DNA of 7,883 nucleotides from Clostridia bacterium (GCA_900754145.1 CAAEBW010000160.1:1-7883); one strand, 5' to 3'; positions 1-5,382 are shown, counted from the first letter of the stretch. Notes: generated by a model not told the origin, from the letters alone. A program made the numbers and translations.

Positions 1-474
1 AAATCGGGCGCGGATCAGGACGATATGATTTCAATCGGCACGATAGGTCTCATTAAGGCGGTTTCAACCTTTAATTCCTATAAGGGAATCCACCTTGCGA
101 CCTATGCCGCGCGGTGCATTGAAAATGAAATTTTAATGTATTTCAGAAATCAGAAAAAGTCGGCGCAGGATGTTTTTATAAGCGACCCGATCGACACCGA
201 CAAGGACGGAAACGCCCTTACCTTAATTGATATAATCGCCGACACGGGCGATATTGCCGAGGAAATCGACACAAAAATGGGACTCGAAAAGCTTAGGGTG
301 ATTATTTCGGGCTGTCTTGACGAGCGGGAGCGAAAAATAATTGAGATGCGCTACGGCTTAGGCGGGAGCGAAGAGCTTACCCAGCGGGATATCGCCAAAA
401 AGTTAGGCATTTCAAGGAGCTATGTCTCCCGCATAGAAAAATCCGCCCTTGAAAAGCTTAGAAAACAGTTCTGA
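1..474 (+). CDS. sigK: RNA polymerase sporulation sigma factor SigK, 3' part (5' end outside window)
   Basis: Sigma-70 family factor that directs RNA polymerase to late mother-cell sporulation promoters (coat and cortex genes in the known family). The frame is open to base 1 and reads KSGADQDD before the first internal Met at base 25, so that Met is not the start; about 157 C-terminal residues are visible and I estimate 70-90 are missing. Residues about 9-50 are region 2 (ISIGTIGLIKA, then LATYAARCIENEILMYFR, the core-binding and -10 recognition segment). A linker with DPIDTDKDGN follows. Region 4 has ERERKIIEMRYGLGG and a helix-turn-helix, LTQRDIAKKLGISRSYVSRIEK, near the C-terminus. The KKSAQDV...DPIDTDKDGN linker fits clostridial SigK better than SigE, which is the main alternative. 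No interruption of the skin-element type is seen in the visible part. The gene converges on the downstream prs gene. Confidence 0.85.
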   Translation, partial: KSGADQDDMISIGTIGLIKAVSTFNSYKGIHLATYAARCIENEILMYFRNQKKSAQDVFISDPIDTDKDGNALTLIDIIADTGDIAEEIDTKMGLEKLRVIISGCLDERERKIIEMRYGLGGSEELTQRDIAKKLGISRSYVSRIEKSALEKLRKQF

Positions 475-476
475 AA

Positions 477-518
477 TTAGAATTTTGATGTTAGATATTA
501 GATGTTAAATATAGAATA
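477..518 (+). repeat. Heptamer array A (TTAGAYN orientation)
   Basis: Six consecutive 7-base units begin 3 bases after the sigK stop: TTAGAAT, TTTGATG, TTAGATA, TTAGATG, TTAAATA, TAGAATA. The period is exactly 7, with no slippage. Bases 491-507 are complementary to 635-651 at 16 of 17 positions, and perfectly complementary to 3779-3795 in the second island. Function unknown. Confidence 0.75.
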
Positions 519-519
519 A

Positions 520-546
520 CGGACGGTCAAGGATGCCCGTCCCTAC
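520..546 (-). repeat. REP-like palindrome H1 (GTAG + GGACGG stem)
   Basis: On the minus strand this reads GTAG directly followed by a 6-bp stem, GGACGG/CCGTCC (plus-strand arms 521-526 and 537-542), a 10-base loop and a closing G. The same loop (TCAAGGATGC on plus) and flanks recur at 3634-3660, where one stem pair is G-C instead of A-T. GTAG abutting a palindrome is the hallmark of REP elements processed by RAYT transposases. No T-run follows, so it is not a typical intrinsic terminator. Confidence 0.7.
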
Positions 547-550
547 GAAG

Positions 551-585
551 TTAGACTTTAGACTGTAGACATTAGATATTAGACG
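551..585 (+). repeat. Heptamer array B (TTAGAYN orientation)
   Basis: Five exact 7-base units: TTAGACT, TTAGACT, GTAGACA, TTAGATA, TTAGACG. The array joins palindrome H1 to palindrome H6 and has the same orientation as array A. Read on the minus strand it is a TCTAAYN array leading into TTCGTAGGG of H1, the same order as array E leading into H5. Confidence 0.75.
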
Positions 586-608
586 GCAGGAGCAAGCCCC
601 TGCCCAAC
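584..608 (-). repeat. REP-like palindrome H6 (GTTG + GGCAGG stem)
   Basis: On the minus strand, GTTG directly abuts a 6-bp stem GGCAGG/CCTGCC (plus-strand arms 585-590 and 599-604; 8-base loop), followed by G. It shares the GGNNGG/CCNNCC plan of H1, H2 and H5 with a different loop and a GTTG variant of the GTAG tetranucleotide. A T-rich patch at 617-627 lies 12 bases beyond the stem, too far for a convincing terminator. Confidence 0.6.
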
Positions 609-632
609 GCTGTCAATTTTAGTTTTTCCCGT

Positions 633-667
633 TCTAACATCTAATTTCTAAGGTCTAACATCTAAAT
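633..667 (-). repeat. Heptamer array C (inverted, TCTAAYN on plus)
   Basis: Five exact 7-base units on the plus strand: TCTAACA, TCTAATT, TCTAAGG, TCTAACA, TCTAAAT. It is the complement-orientation partner of arrays A and B. Bases 635-651 can pair with 491-507 (16 of 17), so a transcript crossing this gap could fold into one long hairpin. Confidence 0.75.
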
Positions 668-668
668 C

Positions 669-687
669 GGCGTCCTTGACCGCCCGT
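669..687 (+). repeat. 5'-truncated REP-like palindrome H3
   Basis: The plus strand carries TCCTTGACCGCCCG, identical to the loop and 3' arm of the H2 element read on its minus strand, but the GTAG leader and most of the 5' arm are absent. A small GGCG/CGCC stem (669-672, 681-684) remains possible. Bases 669-682 are complementary to 524-537 of H1 over 14 positions with one G-T wobble. It follows array C directly. Confidence 0.55.
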
Positions 688-703
688 GTCTGTTTTACGG
701 CGT

Positions 704-1834
704 CTATTTATCTTGTCCGTATTTAGCAACGATTTTTTTAATGCGGTCAACGGGGTCTAAGAGACTGCTTATCGAGTTGTCGCAGTTAAGGGTGTCGACA
801 AGAAGCGCAATGTATTTGGACATATTAACACTGCAATACCATTCGCGCGATAAAAGCTCAGGCGACTGGTAGATAAGGTTGGTGGTGAAAATCTTATCGA
901 TTTTGCCCTCCTTATAGTACTCGTCGAACTTTTCGAGTCCCTCGACAAACAGACCGAAGGTGGAGAAAATAAAGATTCTTCCGGCGCCCTTTTCCTTGAG
1001 CTTTGCCGCAATGTCAAGCATCGACTCGCCCGAGGAAATCATATCGTCAACAAGGATTAAATCCTTGCCCGTGATGTCGTTGCCCAAAAACTCGTGGGCC
1101 TCAATCGGGTTTCTGCCGTTTACAATTACCGAATAGTTGCGGCGCTTGTAGAACATACCGAGCTCCAGCCCTAAAACGGAGGAGTAGTAAATACACCGTC
1201 CCATTCCGCCCTCGTCGGGGGAAACGATCATGGTGTGGTCGCGGTCAAGCTTAATGTCGGGAACGGTTTTAAGAAGGGCTTTTATCATCTGGTAAGCCGC
1301 CTGAACATTGTCGAAGCCGTCAAGGGGTATTGCGTTGTTGACTCTCGGGTCGTGCGCGTCAAAGGTGATGATATTCTTAACCCCCATATTAACAAGCTCC
1401 TGGAGCGCCATAGCGCAGTCCATTGACTCTCTGGCGGTTCTTCTGTGCTGTCTTCCCTCGTAAAGCATAGGCATAATTACGGTGATTCTCCTCGCCTTGC
1501 CGCCTAATGCCGCGATAACCCGCTTTAAGTCCTGATAATGGTCGTCGGGACTCATAGGAACGGTCTGTCCGTACATCTTATAGGTTACGCTGTAATTAAA
1601 GCAGTCGCAGAGAATGTAGGCGTCAAGACCTCTTGCCGTGTGCTTTAAGACCGCCTTAGCCTCGCCTGTGCCGAAGCGGGGACAGTTAGCGGGAACTACA
1701 AAGGATTCGTCCTCGGGAATTTCACGCCATTGCTTTAAATAATAGTCCACCTGAGAAGATATATCCTCACAGCCGCGCATACTTATAAGCGCAAGGTCGC
1801 CGTAGGGTGTGTGCTTGAAATCGATACTTGCCAT
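704..1834 (-). CDS. prs: Ribose-phosphate pyrophosphokinase (PRPP synthetase), long divergent form
   Basis: Cytoplasmic enzyme that transfers pyrophosphate from ATP to ribose 5-phosphate, giving PRPP for purine, pyrimidine, NAD, histidine and tryptophan synthesis. The product is 376 residues against about 315 for the classical enzyme. Visible motifs: a YEGRQHRRTARE loop at about 125-136 (counterpart of the ATP-binding RQD loop), FDAHDPRV at 158-165 with the likely catalytic His161, VSPDEGG at 204-210, and the PRPP-binding stretch DLILVDDMISSGESM at 258-272. The first ~55 residues and the tail after ~330 do not match the short form as I recall it. I chose ATG at 1834 because GGAGGG (1847-1842) lies 7 bases upstream. 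An in-frame Met at 1888 would add 18 hydrophobic residues encoded by the promoter region and has no such site. The gene is divergent from the beta-CASP gene and convergent with sigK. The enzyme family call is firm; the ligand details are inferred. Confidence 0.88.
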   Translation of the reverse strand: MASIDFKHTPYGDLALISMRGCEDISSQVDYYLKQWREIPEDESFVVPANCPRFGTGEAKAVLKHTARGLDAYILCDCFNYSVTYKMYGQTVPMSPDDHYQDLKRVIAALGGKARRITVIMPMLYEGRQHRRTARESMDCAMALQELVNMGVKNIITFDAHDPRVNNAIPLDGFDNVQAAYQMIKALLKTVPDIKLDRDHTMIVSPDEGGMGRCIYYSSVLGLELGMFYKRRNYSVIVNGRNPIEAHEFLGNDITGKDLILVDDMISSGESMLDIAAKLKEKGAGRIFIFSTFGLFVEGLEKFDEYYKEGKIDKIFTTNLIYQSPELLSREWYCSVNMSKYIALLVDTLNCDNSISSLLDPVDRIKKIVAKYGQDK

Positions 1835-1841
1835 TGAAAAG

Positions 1842-1847
1842 CCCTCC
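1842..1847 (-). promoter_or_regulatory. Ribosome binding site of prs
   Basis: GGAGGG on the minus strand, 7 bases before ATG at 1834. It decides the start in favour of MASIDFKH over the upstream in-frame Met at 1888. Confidence 0.8.
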
Positions 1848-1871
1848 GTTACGAAAAATATACTTATATAT

Positions 1872-1880
1872 ATAATAACA
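1872..1880 (-). promoter_or_regulatory. Extended -10 promoter of prs
   Basis: The minus strand reads TGTTATTAT: a TG-n extension plus TATTAT (1877-1872). The region where a -35 would sit (about 1900-1895, TTTTTC) is poor, as is common for extended -10 promoters. Transcription would begin near 1865, giving a leader of about 30 bases that contains the GGAGGG site. It also implies that the alternative Met at 1888 is outside the message. Confidence 0.45.
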
Positions 1881-1945
1881 CAAAACATTCGACAGAAAAA
1901 GACTTTTTTTAAAAATTTTTTAAGTTATTATTTTTGGGTTGTATA

Positions 1946-1974
1946 TTGAATTATTTATGTGAAAAATGTATAAT
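1946..1974 (+). promoter_or_regulatory. Sigma-A-type promoter of the beta-CASP gene
   Basis: TTGAAT (1946-1951) and TATAAT (1969-1974) are separated by 17 bases. An A/T-rich stretch (about 1904-1935) lies upstream, as in UP elements, and separates this promoter from the divergent prs promoter. The -10 lies 28 bases before the ATG at 2003, leaving a short leader. Confidence 0.7.
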
Positions 1975-2002
1975 AAAAATACGCAAGAAAGGCAGTGATT
2001 TT

Positions 2003-3604
2003 ATGAAAATTATGTTCTACGGCGCCGCGCACGAGGTTACGGGCTCATGTACCATACTTGAAGCATGCGGCAAAACAATAATGATTGATTGCGGTTTGGA
2101 GCAGGGAAGGGATATTTACGAAAACGCCGACCTGCCCGTACTGCCCTCCGAGGTGGACTTTTTACTCCTTACCCACGCCCATATCGACCACTCGGGCAAG
2201 ATACCGGTGCTAACCTCGGGCGGCTTTTCTGGGCATATATACGCAACCGCGGCGACGGTCAAGCTCTGCAATATAATGCTGCTGGATTCGGCGCACATTC
2301 AGGAGTTTGAGGCGGGCTGGCGCAATCGCAAGGCAAAGCGGGCGGGCACAGCGCCCTATGTTCCGCTTTACACCGCCGAGGACGCGGCGAAGGCTTTAAA
2401 GCAGTTTGTCGCCTGCGATTACGATACCGAGTATAACCTCTGCGACGGAATAAGCATTAAATTTACCGACGCGGGGCATCTTTTAGGCTCGGCGAGCATA
2501 ACCGTCACCGTGACCGAGAACGGAAAGACCGAGCGTATTGTTTTTTCGGGGGATTTAGGCAATACCGACCGCCCGCTCATAAACGATCCGGGTCAGCCCG
2601 AAAGCGCGGATTATATCGTAATAGAGTCGACCTACGGCAACCGCCTGCACGGCGAGCGCCCCGATTACATAGGTCAATTAACAAGAATAATCGGGGAGAC
2701 CCTTGACCGCGGCGGAAACGTGGTTATTCCTTCCTTTGCCGTCGGCAGAACGCAGGAGCTTTTGTATCTTATACGGGAAATAAAGGAGCGGGGGTTAATA
2801 AAGGGACACGACCGTTTCCCCGTTTATGTGGACAGCCCCTTAGCGGTAGAGGCGACCGAGATTTACAGCGGCTCAATGCTTGATTACTACGACCCCGAGA
2901 CCAAGGAGCTGTTAAGTCAGGGAATTAACCCCATAAAATTCCCCGATTTAAAGCTTTCGGTAACGAGTGACGATTCCGTTGCTATAAATATTGACAAAAC
3001 CCCTAAAATTATACTCTCCGCCAGCGGAATGTGCGAGGCGGGACGCATAAGACATCATTTAAAGCATAATTTATGGCGTAAGGACAGCACGGTTTTATTT
3101 GTCGGATATCAGGCAGAGGGAACGCTCGGCAGAAGCCTTACCGAGGGAGCGGAGACCGTGCGGCTATTCGGCGAGAGTATTAAGGTTAACGCACGTATTG
3201 AAAAGTTAGATGGCATAAGCGGTCACGCCGATAAAAAAATACTCCTTTCGTGGCTCGACGGCTTTAAGGAAAAGCCCAAAATGATTTTCGTAAACCACGG
3301 CGAGGATGAAACCTGCGACGAATTTGCTAAAATCATAACAGAGGTTATGAAAATTCCCGCCGTTGCGCCCTATAATGCCTCCGCCTATGATTTGATAACC
3401 GGAATCTGTGTAGAAAAGGGCAATACCCAAAAAATCAAGGGCAAGGCGGAGCAGCAGAGAAGACCCTCCGCCGTCTTTGACCGATTGCTCACCGCCTATA
3501 AGCGCTTAGGCTCGGTAATCGAAAGGTACCGCCACGGCGCAAACAAGGATATCGCCGCCTTTGCCGATATGATAACCGCTCTTTGCAATAAGTGGGATAA
3601 GTAG
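2003..3604 (+). CDS. Beta-CASP metallo-beta-lactamase-fold RNase-like protein
   Basis: Cytoplasmic zinc hydrolase of the RNA-specific beta-CASP group (Ysh1/CPSF73-like), expected to cut or trim RNA; the substrate is unknown. The product is 533 residues. Metallo-beta-lactamase motifs are HAHIDH (58-63), GHLLGS with His159, and FSGDLG with Asp184. The beta-CASP part shows VIESTYG (Glu208), PSFAVGRTQELL (243-254) and SGMCEAGRIRHHL with a motif-B His near 352. The RMMBL-type end has SGHAD (His408, motif C) and FVNHGE (429-434). All expected metal ligands appear present, so it is probably active. A basic tail of about 60 residues follows residue 470. I chose ATG at 2003 because AGAAAGG sits 10 bases upstream. 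A TTG at 1934 in the same frame would place the promoter inside the gene. The gene is probably monocistronic, and its TAG stop is the first three bases of heptamer array D. RNase J was considered but its usual sequence pattern does not fit. Confidence 0.85.
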   Translation: MKIMFYGAAHEVTGSCTILEACGKTIMIDCGLEQGRDIYENADLPVLPSEVDFLLLTHAHIDHSGKIPVLTSGGFSGHIYATAATVKLCNIMLLDSAHIQEFEAGWRNRKAKRAGTAPYVPLYTAEDAAKALKQFVACDYDTEYNLCDGISIKFTDAGHLLGSASITVTVTENGKTERIVFSGDLGNTDRPLINDPGQPESADYIVIESTYGNRLHGERPDYIGQLTRIIGETLDRGGNVVIPSFAVGRTQELLYLIREIKERGLIKGHDRFPVYVDSPLAVEATEIYSGSMLDYYDPETKELLSQGINPIKFPDLKLSVTSDDSVAINIDKTPKIILSASGMCEAGRIRHHLKHNLWRKDSTVLFVGYQAEGTLGRSLTEGAETVRLFGESIKVNARIEKLDGISGHADKKILLSWLDGFKEKPKMIFVNHGEDETCDEFAKIITEVMKIPAVAPYNASAYDLITGICVEKGNTQKIKGKAEQQRRPSAVFDRLLTAYKRLGSVIERYRHGANKDIAAFADMITALCNKWDK

Positions 3605-3634
3605 ACGCTAGATACTAGACGCCAGACACTAGAC
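3602..3634 (+). repeat. Heptamer array D (TAGAYNN, overlaps the stop codon of the beta-CASP gene)
   Basis: About five 7-base units: TAGACGC, TAGATAC, TAGACGC, CAGACAC, then TAGAC running into palindrome H2. The array begins with the TAG stop of the upstream gene. It is more GC-rich than arrays A-C but keeps the exact period and orientation of A and B. Confidence 0.7.
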
Positions 3635-3660
3635 GGGCGGTCAAGGATGCCCGCCCCTAC
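3634..3660 (-). repeat. REP-like palindrome H2 (GTAG + GGGCGG stem)
   Basis: On the minus strand, GTAG abuts a 6-bp stem GGGCGG/CCGCCC (plus-strand arms 3635-3640 and 3651-3656), with a 10-base loop identical to that of H1 and a closing G. Over the element, H2 differs from H1 only at the two bases that pair with each other (A523-T540 in H1, G3637-C3654 in H2), so the stem is preserved. Confidence 0.7.
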
Positions 3661-3678
3661 GATGGTTAATTTAATTTT

Positions 3679-3718
3679 GTAGGGTGCGGGTGTCCTGTGG
3701 ACACCGTTGCAAAGCAAC
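3679..3718 (+). repeat. REP-like palindrome H4 followed by a second small hairpin
   Basis: GTAG (3679-3682) is followed directly by GGTG (3683-3686), which can pair with CACC (3702-3705). A stronger alternative is the perfect 7-bp stem GGTGTCC/GGACACC (3689-3695, 3699-3705) with a 3-base loop. GTTGC-AAA-GCAAC (3706-3718) forms a second hairpin immediately after it. No T-run follows, so termination is unlikely to be the role. Confidence 0.6.
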
Positions 3719-3762
3719 AGCACCGACCGAGGCGGCAGCCGAGACACAGGCGACTGTCCGTA

Positions 3763-3811
3763 TCTAATGTCTAATGTCTAACATCTAATATCTAATATCT
3801 AACATCTAAAT
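3763..3811 (-). repeat. Heptamer array E (inverted, TCTAAYN on plus)
   Basis: Seven uninterrupted 7-base units: TCTAATG, TCTAATG, TCTAACA, TCTAATA, TCTAATA, TCTAACA, TCTAAAT. It is the longest and most regular array here. It leads into TTCGTAGGG of H5, as array B does for H1 on the other strand. Bases 3779-3795 are the exact reverse complement of 491-507. Confidence 0.8.
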
Positions 3812-3813
3812 TC

Positions 3814-3840
3814 GTAGGGGAGGGTCTCTGTGCCCTCCCG
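3814..3840 (+). repeat. REP-like palindrome H5 (GTAG + GGGAGGG stem)
   Basis: GTAG (3814-3817) abuts a perfect 7-bp stem GGGAGGG/CCCTCCC (3818-3824, 3833-3839) with an 8-base loop, followed by G. It follows the plan of H1, H2 and H6 with different stem and loop bases, so it shares structure rather than sequence. Confidence 0.7.
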
Positions 3841-3850
3841 TTTGCATATC

Positions 3851-3872
3851 AGCTCAACAAATTTTGAGTTTT
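3851..3872 (+). terminator. Weak hairpin, possible terminator of the beta-CASP gene
   Basis: AGCTCAA and TTGAGTT (3851-3857, 3864-3870) can form a 7-bp stem, with one G-T pair, around a 6-base loop, followed only by TT and then C. The stem is AT-rich and the T-run short, so this is a weak candidate. It is the only terminator-like structure between the beta-CASP gene and the next promoter. Confidence 0.25.
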
Positions 3873-3907
3873 CAAAGCTCTCTTTGCTGTGTCTCATTAA
3901 AAAACAC

Positions 3908-3936
3908 TTGAAAAAAGCCCCAAAATGTATTATATT
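3908..3936 (+). promoter_or_regulatory. Sigma-A-type promoter of the aminotransferase gene
   Basis: TTGAAA (3908-3913) and TATATT (3931-3936) are 17 bases apart. Transcription would begin near 3943, leaving a leader of about 48 bases that ends in the strong AAGGAGG site (3975-3981). The promoter lies outside repeat island 2, so the gene is probably transcribed independently of the beta-CASP gene. Confidence 0.65.
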
Positions 3937-3990
3937 TAATTAGTTATATGTGAAGACAGCTTTTGTCTTGGTTTAAGGAGGCTTCGGCAT

Positions 3991-5271
3991 ATGTCCGAAT
4001 ATTTAAAAATGAGCAAGGAAGAGCTCGGGGAGGAGTTCCGAAAGGTACGCCTTGAATACGAGCGTTTGAGGTCTATGCATTTATCCCTTGATATGTCCCG
4101 CGGAAAGCCGGGCTTTGACAATATGGATTTAAGCGTAGAAATGTTCGACCTTGTCGGAAACGACACGGGCTTTAAAAACATAAGCGGCATCGATTGCAGG
4201 AATTACGGCGGACTTGACGGACTTTCGGAGCTTAAAGACCTTTTCGGTAAAATATTGGGGCTTGAGCCCGACCAGATTATTGTGGGCGGCAACTCCTCGC
4301 TTAATATGATGTTCGATACGATAGCTCAGGCAATGACCCACGGTATGGGCGGCGAGCCTTGGGGAAAGCAGGGCGAGCTTAAATTCCTCTGCCCCGTGCC
4401 GGGTTATGACCGCCACTTTGCCATAACCGAGTATTTCGGGTTTAAGCTTATCCCCGTTAAAATGACGGGGGAGGGACCCGATATGGACGAGGTTGAGGAG
4501 CTTGTAAAGGACTCCTCCGTAAAGGGAATCTGGTGCGTTCCTAAGTACTCAAACCCCGAGGGAATAACCTATTCCGACGCAGTCGTGCGCAGAATGGCGC
4601 GCCTTAAGCCCGCGGCGGGCGACTTCCGCATCTTTTGGGATAACGCCTATGTTGTGCATGACCTCTATGACGAGGGAGACAAGCTCCTTAATATATACGA
4701 CGAATGTGTAAAGGCAGGCAACCCCGATTTGCCGATAATCTTTACCTCTACCTCTAAAATCACCTTCCCCGGCGCCGGTGTTGCGGCCGAGGCGGCAAGC
4801 CCCAACAATGTGGCGCTGCTTAAAAGCCGTATGAAATATCAGACCATAGGACCCGACAAGCTTAACCAGTTAAGGCACGCGAGAATGTTCAGGACCGTTG
4901 CCGATATCGAGCGCCATATGAAACGCCATGCCGACATTCTGCGTCCTAAGTTTGAGTCGGTTTTAGCCGAGCTTGACAGCCAGCTTAAAGGAACGGGAAT
5001 CGCCCGATGGACAAATCCGAAGGGCGGCTACTTTATAAGCCTTTATGTACCTAACGGCTGTGCTAAGCGGGTAGAACAGCTCTGCGCCAACGCGGGAATG
5101 ATTTTAACCCCCGCGGGAGCGACCTATCCCTACGGCGTTGACCCCGACGACTCAAATATCCGCATAGCTCCCTCATATCCTTCTGTGGAGGAAATCAAAA
5201 AGGCTTCGGTGGTGCTTTGCGTTGCGGTGAGATATGCGGCTTTGGAAAAGCTGCTTAACGAAAGGCGGTAA
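3991..5271 (+). CDS. PLP-dependent aminotransferase, aspartate aminotransferase subgroup Ic-like
   Basis: Fold-type I, PLP-dependent aminotransferase. It probably moves an amino group between aspartate (or a related amino acid) and 2-oxoglutarate; the substrate is inferred from family resemblance. The product is 426 residues. MSRGKPGF (35-42) is the substrate-loop signature of this group. NYGGLDGLSELK (71-82), GGNSSLN (99-105), YSNPEG (186-191) and DNAYVVHDL with Asp217 and Tyr220 (cofactor ring binding) follow in order. TSTSKITFPG (252-261) contains the PLP-binding Lys256, and SNIRIAPSYP contains Arg391, the likely carboxylate-binding arginine. The set is complete, so the enzyme should be active. 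The pattern matches the PF12897-type aspartate aminotransferases rather than classical AspC. ATG at 3991 follows AAGGAGG by 9 bases. The gene has its own promoter, and secD downstream has another, so it is probably a single-gene unit. Confidence 0.82.
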   Translation: MSEYLKMSKEELGEEFRKVRLEYERLRSMHLSLDMSRGKPGFDNMDLSVEMFDLVGNDTGFKNISGIDCRNYGGLDGLSELKDLFGKILGLEPDQIIVGGNSSLNMMFDTIAQAMTHGMGGEPWGKQGELKFLCPVPGYDRHFAITEYFGFKLIPVKMTGEGPDMDEVEELVKDSSVKGIWCVPKYSNPEGITYSDAVVRRMARLKPAAGDFRIFWDNAYVVHDLYDEGDKLLNIYDECVKAGNPDLPIIFTSTSKITFPGAGVAAEAASPNNVALLKSRMKYQTIGPDKLNQLRHARMFRTVADIERHMKRHADILRPKFESVLAELDSQLKGTGIARWTNPKGGYFISLYVPNGCAKRVEQLCANAGMILTPAGATYPYGVDPDDSNIRIAPSYPSVEEIKKASVVLCVAVRYAALEKLLNERR

Positions 5272-5307
5272 TTTTAGCTGCCGTTGTAATATTTTGATGT
5301 ATAAAGA

Positions 5308-5336
5308 TTGACTTTGAGTTGATTTTTATGTATAAT
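5308..5336 (+). promoter_or_regulatory. Near-consensus sigma-A promoter of secD-secF
   Basis: TTGACT (5308-5313) and TATAAT (5331-5336) are separated by 17 bases, the best promoter match in the window. Transcription would start near 5343, about 40 bases before the secD ATG. No operator or riboswitch-like structure is evident in this short leader. Confidence 0.75.
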
Positions 5337-5368
5337 TTATAAATAGCCACATTATTAATTACATTCAG

Positions 5369-5374
5369 TGGAGG
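5369..5374 (+). promoter_or_regulatory. Ribosome binding site of secD
   Basis: TGGAGG lies 8 bases before ATG at 5383. An in-frame GTG at 5368 overlaps this site and therefore cannot be the start. Confidence 0.8.
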
Positions 5375-5382
5375 ATTTGCCA

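Larger units (their letters stand above)
3605..3907. other. Intergenic repeat island 2 (overview)
   Basis: This gap between the beta-CASP gene and the aminotransferase promoter holds no credible gene. From left to right it contains array D, palindrome H2, an AT-rich spacer (3661-3678), palindrome H4 with a second small hairpin, a GC-rich stretch without clear structure (3719-3762), the 7-unit array E, palindrome H5 and a weak hairpin. Arrays D and E face each other, as arrays A/B and C do in island 1. The longest reading frame I noticed here is about 22 codons, starts at GTG and lacks a ribosome binding site. Confidence 0.6.

Noticed and set aside
585..627. Intrinsic terminator of sigK (GGCAGG hairpin plus T-rich patch)
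   Set aside because: The T-rich patch begins 12 bases after the stem and is interrupted, so the hairpin fits the GTAG-palindrome family better than a terminator.
477..687. CRISPR array
   Set aside because: The units are 7 bases with no spacers and the palindromes vary; there are no 24-40 base direct repeats with unique spacers and no cas gene.
1934..2002. Upstream TTG extension of the beta-CASP gene adding 23 residues
   Set aside because: The extension covers the TTGAAT/TATAAT promoter and has no ribosome binding site. ATG at 2003 has AGAAAGG at good spacing, and MKIMFYG matches the usual family start.
3697..3767. Short frame of about 22 codons within island 2 starting at GTG
   Set aside because: It has no ribosome binding site, lies inside hairpin and GC-rich repeat DNA, and has a low-complexity Arg/Gln/Pro-rich product.
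5267..5290. Terminator of the aminotransferase gene (GGCGG/CTGCC around a 9-base loop)
   Set aside because: It has only five pairs including a G-T, part of the stem lies in the coding end, and no T-run follows.
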